Shown here: positions 58,428 through 64,000 of the stretch, in pieces
Numbering within the stretch: the stretch's first letter is position 1
How the letters are laid out: the number at the start of each line of letters is the position of its first letter
Origin: Atrina japonica
Lineage: Eukaryota; Mollusca; Bivalvia; Pterioida; Pinnidae
Direction: 5' to 3'
Assembly: GCA_030159075.1 (NCBI GenBank)
Contig: BROG01000480.1
Coordinates: forward strand, 372,001-436,000
DNA length: 64,000 nt
Made by a program: the position numbers and the translations under genes
The notes under the pieces: model-generated
Database searches by the model: none
What the model was told of the DNA's origin: nothing
The model's input: the letters and a program-made list of their open reading frames with translations, nothing else

Positions 58428-59021
58428 GAACAGATATGCTAAAGTAATCTTTTAGCCCATAGGAAAATTAATTTTGTAATTTATTACAGTGTCTGTAGTG
58501 TGAAGAGCTACTTGTTACATTAATGGAAAGGACACAATATCAGACATTTCTGCACTTTAAAGTTTAATCAATTCCACTATCTATACTTTTATCAAGATGA
58601 TAGTTTTTATACAAATGACACAACGCTCTTAGAAATCTTTCATATATTTGATTGTGGGTATTTAAACAAGTCAATTTAAACACTGTGAAAAATGCAAAAC
58701 AAACATTGAAGGTGCATGCAACACTTCGTGATATACCAGGACAAAGTCCTTTTTCCCCCTGTAAAGTCGATTTTTAGTATTGATCCTCTGTCCAAGAAGT
58801 TACAAATTTCATATAAGAAGAATTCTCTGCATATTACATGAAAAGATAACGACTGTCAGAATTGTATCGTCATGGATACAAGATCACCATTTGAAGCCAA
58901 GAAAAGTGACCCAATCCAATATTATGCAAATTCTAAACTGGGCATGTCAGTTATTTTATGTAGATGGACCGACATTCATGGAATATTCTTGCAGCATGGA
59001 TGATGTGTAGAGAAGTACAAA

Positions 59022-59041
59022 GGCCGGGACGAGTGCAATAC
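59022..59041 (+). repeat. dispersed GGCCGGGAC motif, copy 4
   Basis: GGCCGGGACGAGTGCAATAC. Eighteen bases are identical to copy 1, 26 kb away, within otherwise unrelated sequence. Confidence 0.6.
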
Positions 59042-59147
59042 GAAATATTTTTCACTGCATTGCAACCATACCAGTCCTTGAAACTCTCACCGTGATATGG
59101 AAAACGGGGGATTCTCACTTTAATGAAACCAAATAAATTACTGGTGA

Positions 59148-59171
59148 ACACAACACACACACACACACACA
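59148..59171. repeat. (CA)n microsatellite
   Basis: Short AC run just before the minisatellite. Confidence 0.9.
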
Positions 59172-59184
59172 TCCAGATAGAAAT

Positions 59185-59800
59185 ATCACATGGCATCCTG
59201 GAACATTCCCCTACAGAAGGTAGATACACAGCACCCGGGAGCATTCCCTAACACAACTCCTGTCACATCCTGGAGCATTGCCCTTACAGAAGTAAGACAC
59301 TACATCCTGGAACATTGCCATACAGAAGGAGAACACACTACATCCTGGAGCATTGCCCTTACAGAAGTAAGACACTACATCCTGAAGCATTGCCATACTA
59401 CATCCTGAAGCATTGCCATACAGAAGGAAGACACACTACATCCTGGAGCATTGCCCTTACAGAAGGAAGACACTACATCCTGAAGCATTGCCATACAGAA
59501 GGAGAACACACTACATCCTGGAGCATTGCCCTTACAGAAGTAAGACACTACATCCTGAAGCATTGCCATACTGAGGGGAGACACACTACATCCTGAAGCA
59601 TTGCCATACAGACGGAGAACACACTACATCCTGGAGCATTGCCATACAGAAGGAAGACACACTACATCCTGGAGCATTGCCCGTACAGAAGGAAGACACT
59701 ACATCCTGAGGCATTGCCATACTGAGAGAAGACACACTACATCCTAAAGCATTGCCATACAGAAGGAGAACACACTACATCCTGAAGTATTCCATGATAG
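59185..59800 (+). repeat. 36-39 bp minisatellite
   Basis: Units such as TACAGAAGGAAGACACACTA followed by CATCCTGGAGCATTGCC alternate in length (36, 38 and 39 bases) through ACAC/AC and CCCT/CC variation. About 16 copies. Open frames on both strands (LEHC, HPEAL, QDVV repeats) come from it. Confidence 0.92.
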
Positions 59801-60205
59801 AACCCCTATTATTTCCAGGAGCATTCATTACAGAACCTGTCACTGTCCAGAGCATTCCCTTACAGAAGGTAGAACATTCCCTTATAGAACCCCTGTCACA
59901 TCTTGGGACATTCCATTACAGCCAGAATAATTGTCACATACATTCCCTTACAGAGCTCCTGTTACATACTTTAGCATTCCCTTACAGAGCCCCTGTTACA
60001 TACTGGAGCATTCCCTTACAGAACCCATTACATACTGGGGCATTCCCTTACAGAGCCCTTGTTACATACTGGAGCATTCCCTTACAGAGCCCCTGTTACA
60101 TACTGGAGCATTCCCTTACAGAGCCCCTGTTACATACCGGAGCATTCCCTTACAGAGCCCCTGTTACATACTGGAGCATTCCCTTACAGAACCTGTTACA
60201 TATCC
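59801..60205 (+). repeat. 34-bp minisatellite evolved from the neighbouring array
   Basis: The unit has TTACAGAGCCCCTGTTACAT followed by ACTGGAGCATTCCC. It shares CAGA, TACAT and TGGAGCATT with the 36-39 bp units and grades into them through irregular copies at 59800-59940. The 153- and 111-codon + frames are repeat translation. Confidence 0.92.
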
Positions 60206-60372
60206 TGGTATAATGTTTGTAATTAGAATGAGATACCAGTTTTCATGTTCTCATCAAAGTTTTTAGTAACCAGTGAACACAGGATTGCTATTTACTTCCG
60301 ACTTTCTTTTTATTGGACAACCGTCATTCATACTTGTATTGATACAAGCCATACTTTAACCATCCATGTATT

Positions 60373-60375
<3 letters not shown>

Positions 60376-60465
<90 letters not shown>
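60376..60465. repeat. (AG)45 microsatellite
   Basis: About 90 uninterrupted bases. Confidence 0.98.
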
Positions 60466-60468
<3 letters not shown>

Positions 60469-62421
60469 TACAGCGATGATACAGAGAGAAGGATAGAATG
60501 TGTAATGTTAGGAAAGCTTATAAAAGACACCTTAGCACTGTTACTCTGTTCAAATTGCATTTGGTAGCATTTTCAATTGTTTGAGAATTGTTATTTTAAA
60601 ACACTTTAACATAGCACAAAATAACATTACTTCCAACCTCTACAATGACCCATGTGGCTTTAGATAAACTGATAACTGACAGAAGTTGACCTTTTTCCAG
60701 AGGTCATGGAGGTAATACTAATACACAACATTAGTTTGCCAGACAACTGTCAAGAGTGACTTTACAGAGCAGTAAACTGCTTGAAAATCAGGACTGATGA
60801 CCAAAGTAAATTGTCATATATCAACTTAAATCTAGATACCTGTACTTGTATACCTCAGCTTATCACCAATTTTAAGTTTTGTTTTGAGAAACTCCCTACT
60901 GTTAAATTTACAGGTAGAGTACATGTGCGGGGAACCTAATAACACAACATTACATCAGTTTTAATTATTATATCGTAAGTACATGAATATTATATCTATT
61001 TTCTATCAAGTAAGCCTGGTCTATTATCGTCCATAGCATTGATAGAGTTAACTAATTGTGTCCATGTTTAGGAATCATCGGGTTTCCTTCTCCATTACAC
61101 AGCAACTTTATGACCTACTGACCCACATTCTAAATAATGGGTCAGAAAAATGAAATATACTAGTATACAATATTAGTAAACAATGGCACAAGAAGACTGA
61201 CCATTGCAGAGTTTTTGAAATTCATCTGTCTAACCAGAAAAACCGATAAATTTTACATAAGTCTGGTGAAATCTATCTGCTAAATGGTCCAAATGGACAG
61301 TAATTTTCCATTTCATTTCAACTGTGTATATATACAGTCCAGTAAAAAAATTTCTTTGACCAGTGAAATTCCTTTATTCACTGGTCCGGTTGACCAGTAA
61401 GTGTTTTTTATATTTAAAAATGTCTGCCATTGAACACACAAAGGTAAATTAAAATTTCTTAATGCATGTCTACTGTCCAAACTTAAAATCATTGTTACTT
61501 TGAGCAGTTTTGCCCCATTTTACATGACTGTTACAATAATAATTATTGAAATTGTATGACTTGTTGTTGTATTATTTAAATGATAAAGAATAATGTCAAT
61601 AAATAATTTCTTTGGCCGAGGCTATTTCAAAATAAAAAAAAAAATAATTACTATTTTAAAGATCCAAAAATCCCCCACGGACCCAGACTTTAGCACTCTT
61701 ATACGTTTGCGTGAATGCTTGCACACATGGCGTGTAGCCGTTAAAGATGTAACTATGTCCAGATACTACACAAAAAAAACTTCGTATTAAAAAAAATCCT
61801 CCAAATGGCCGAGGCGAAGCTGCTGGTATGAGAACTCAAACCCGTCCCAAATTTAGGAGTCGCCCTTCGGAAAAAAGACATTTTTTTGAGATGGATACGA
61901 TGTAGATCTATTGACTGTTTGCCACAGAAAAAAGATACACCTTTTAATTAGTTTAAAACGATTACTGGTGCAGATGTTTACGAACTTTAATCATTTAAAA
62001 GTTTGTGACTTTTTTGTTTTTTTTTTTGAGTGCAATATAAAAATATCAAGAAGTATACATTCTGATAAAACTGCATTACTAACTGAAATGCATACCTTTT
62101 AGTTAACTACATTTTTTGTATTATGCAATACATTTTTTGATTACAGCTAATCTATCATTGGTGATTTCTTGACCTTCAAATTGATGCAGGGAAATGGGGA
62201 AAAATTATGAAAACGCCTTAGCTTCTCATTTTAACCTTAAGGGTGTTTTGGAAAAAAAATGCACCTTTGGAACTTAACTTAACATCACAGGGTATATTGA
62301 GGTGTAAAAATTTTTATGAGGTAGATCTTTATTGATGGGATGTTTTTGAAAAAATGTTGCCTTTTAATTTTTAACTTACAGCCCGTTACATCAACGTACT
62401 TTTTTATATCTTTTTTTTCAG
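60466..62421 (+). other. non-coding interval, probable intron of the gene ending at 62627
   Basis: No exon recognised. AT-rich with several A or T runs. It ends in a good acceptor (TTTTTTTTCAG at 62411-62421). Confidence 0.45.
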
Positions 62422-62627
62422 TGGAGAATAAATACCACAAACTATATCTACGAAGCCTCAAAAAGTACTGCAAAACTCCAGCTCATTGTGACATACCATC
62501 TTTACAACAACATTTTAAGCAATATCATAACAAAAAAACGAAACAGGATGAGTCAAAGATGCAGGGTCATTATGAAGAACTGTCGCCATTAGACACAATT
62601 CATCAACAAACTGAAATTGAGACCTAA
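62422..62627 (+). CDS. candidate terminal coding exon, unknown family
   Basis: A long T-rich tract ending CAG at 62421 precedes a frame of 67 whole codons. It enters in the same phase as the iSMAD exon, with the first two bases TG completing a codon, and ends at TAA 62625-62627. The peptide is hydrophilic and mixed in composition: KYHKLYLRSLKKYCKTPAHC, then a His/Gln/Lys-rich part with LQQHFKQYHNKK, then GHYEELSPLDTIHQQTEIET at the C-terminus. It has no membrane segment. It looks like a cytoplasmic tail or a charged C-terminal extension. HYEEL could be a tyrosine motif, but that is speculation. Balanced codon use sets it apart from the T/A-biased chance frames around it. No family was recognised. 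Confidence 0.45.
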
Positions 62628-62699
62628 ATTTGACATAGTATTCTACATTTTTGTTTTTCTTTTTATTTTTTCCCAATTCAAAGGGTACCTTTGAAATTG

Positions 62700-63320
62700 T
62701 GAAAAACACTGTATTCCACTATCAAATGGCCCCTGCTCTAATAAGGGCGCCCCTGGAAATTTTTTTCGTAGATTATTTTTTGAAAAAAAATGACAAAGAA
62801 GATATGAAACATAGCCAATTATTTGTTTAGTGCAATAAATATCAACTGTACCCTTATAACACCTTTTAACTACATTTTAAAATACTGAATCGGTGATTCT
62901 TTGAGTTGGCGGCTCTAATAAGGGCAACTGGATAGAAGCGTTGTGTTTGAAAAAATTTTTAAAGTTAAGATTACTTCCAACGTACTTTCGTCTAGTGCTA
63001 AATATCATTTTCAAAACTGCAAAAACATCTGCTGCAATATCTTTGATGCCGCCATCGATCTTCATCAACACAATGAGACCAGTTAGTTACACTTTGAATG
63101 TCAGAGATCACTACATTAAATCAAAGAAATTGTCCAATTTTTTTCTACAAAGAAATATGAAACTTTTCAATTTGACTCCATAACTTTATAAAACTGAATT
63201 CGAGTGTTTTCAAGAGAAGCGTTGTGTATCACCCATCGTCTAGTTGTGCAATGTCCACAATACCAGTTTTACCTTTGGTAGAGATCACATTAAATCAAAG
63301 TAATGCCAAACTGTTTCCTG
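62700..63320. repeat. degenerate two-block repeat
   Basis: GCTCTAATAAGGGC occurs at about 62737 and 62910. AGATCACTACATTAAATC AAAG-type sequence occurs at about 63103 and 63283. The spacing suggests a diverged duplication of roughly 170-180 bases. It could be a remnant of a non-autonomous element. The candidate polyadenylation hexamer AATAAA at 62834-62839 lies inside. Confidence 0.35.
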
Positions 63321-63883
63321 ATCTGTTACAGTTCAAACAGTTGTAAATCCCGTTTGATTGTTTCCTGATGAAACAGTAAGATGACCAAGTGACCAAGTGA
63401 GTAACAAATTTTGCTACATTGTTTCTTTTCCCAAATTAATATATAAAGTAATTAAGTCAGTACAAACTATTAATTAAGTCAGTACAAACAGCTACAGGGC
63501 CTATACAATGTAGATAACTTTGCATAGCAGAGTATTTTACCATTTTTGGCAACATAATCAAAATGTTCATCATGAAAGAAAAAATGTCAAAATAAAGGTG
63601 CCCTGTAATCCAATTACCCACACCCAGCATCCAAAAGGTCAAATACAGTATTTCCTTTCTGGACACCTAAATGAAGCTCGCTTATAACAAGAAATTGCTG
63701 AAGGCAGCATGGCAAAATTGCACAGCATTGTTCTGGCCGATTCTCTTACATATGAACACAACAAAACAGCTAAGCCAAATTGCTAATGCAGAGACAGTCA
63801 TTGTTAATTCAAAGACTGGTATTTGCTTCCCGAACTCAACAAACATAACATGGAAACAGGAATCAAAACAATGCTGTGTCCTC

Positions 63884-64000
63884 GGTCTATGTATGGGGGT
63901 AAATAGAACAGCACTGTCTATCTCTTTAGTCTATGTATGGGGGTAATTAGAACAGCACTATCTTATCTCCTCAGTCTATGTATGGGGGTAATTAGAACAG
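63884..64000 (+). repeat. ~45-bp minisatellite continuing past the window edge
   Basis: About 2.6 units of GTCTATGTATGGGGGTAAT, AGAACAGCACT and a TATCT-rich part. The end of the 91-codon frame at 63671 reads into it. Confidence 0.85.

Noticed and set aside
59752..60266. Overlapping 153- and 111-codon + frames
   Set aside because: Both translate the 34-bp minisatellite in different frames.
60245..60560. Frames with long RE or SL repeats on opposite strands
   Set aside because: AG/CT microsatellite translation.
62877..63183. Overlapping 64- and 80-codon frames that might be transposase pieces
   Set aside because: No HTH, DDE or zinc-finger signature could be shown. The locus is better described as a degenerate duplicated repeat.

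Overview
This 64 kb window is animal nuclear DNA, most likely from a bivalve mollusc. It is AT-rich and intron-rich. It carries tRNA-headed SINEs of a type known from molluscs, many small inverted-repeat transposons, long AG microsatellites and at least nine different minisatellite arrays. There are no operons and no prokaryotic gene structure. The bivalve call is an inference from the repeat families and was not checked by search. Almost every open frame of 60-130 codons here is chance, SINE or minisatellite translation.

Only one gene segment is certain: the last coding exon of an inhibitory SMAD (SMAD6/7 type) on the + strand at 12515-13068. It holds a complete MH2 domain and lacks the C-terminal SSxS tail of receptor-activated SMADs. 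The 12.5 kb upstream reads as intron full of SINEs, MITEs and a 37-bp minisatellite, and no MH1 or linker exon was recognised there. The AT-rich sequence downstream (about 13.1-17.8 kb) contains a cluster of RFX X-box-like palindromes. A second plausible terminal exon, of unknown family, lies at 62422-62627 (+). A third candidate, at about 46.73-46.92 kb, is open on both strands.

Layout: 0-12.5 kb, intron with repeats; 12.5-13.7 kb, iSMAD exon and probable 3' UTR; 13.7-18.1 kb, AT-rich and CpG-poor; 18.1-21.4 kb, two large minisatellites (34 and 29 bp); 21.6-30.4 kb, a repeat graveyard with an RT fragment, a TIR element carrying 138-bp repeats, a decayed LINE, repeats rich in nuclear-receptor-like half-sites and a 1.15 kb TIR element; 30.4-47.1 kb, mostly single-copy, visibly richer in CpG, with three SINE-B copies (two with clean target-site duplications); 47.1-62.4 kb, CpG-poor again, with AG microsatellites, a 20-bp array interrupted by a TIR element, a hAT-type MITE with a perfect 8-bp target duplication and two arrays at 59.2-60.2 kb; 62.4-64 kb, candidate terminal exon, a degenerate repeat and the start of another array. 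Invertebrate DNA methylation is concentrated in gene bodies and erodes CpG there. The poor-rich-poor pattern therefore suggests one transcribed gene body on the left (iSMAD), an intergenic block in the middle and a second gene body on the right.
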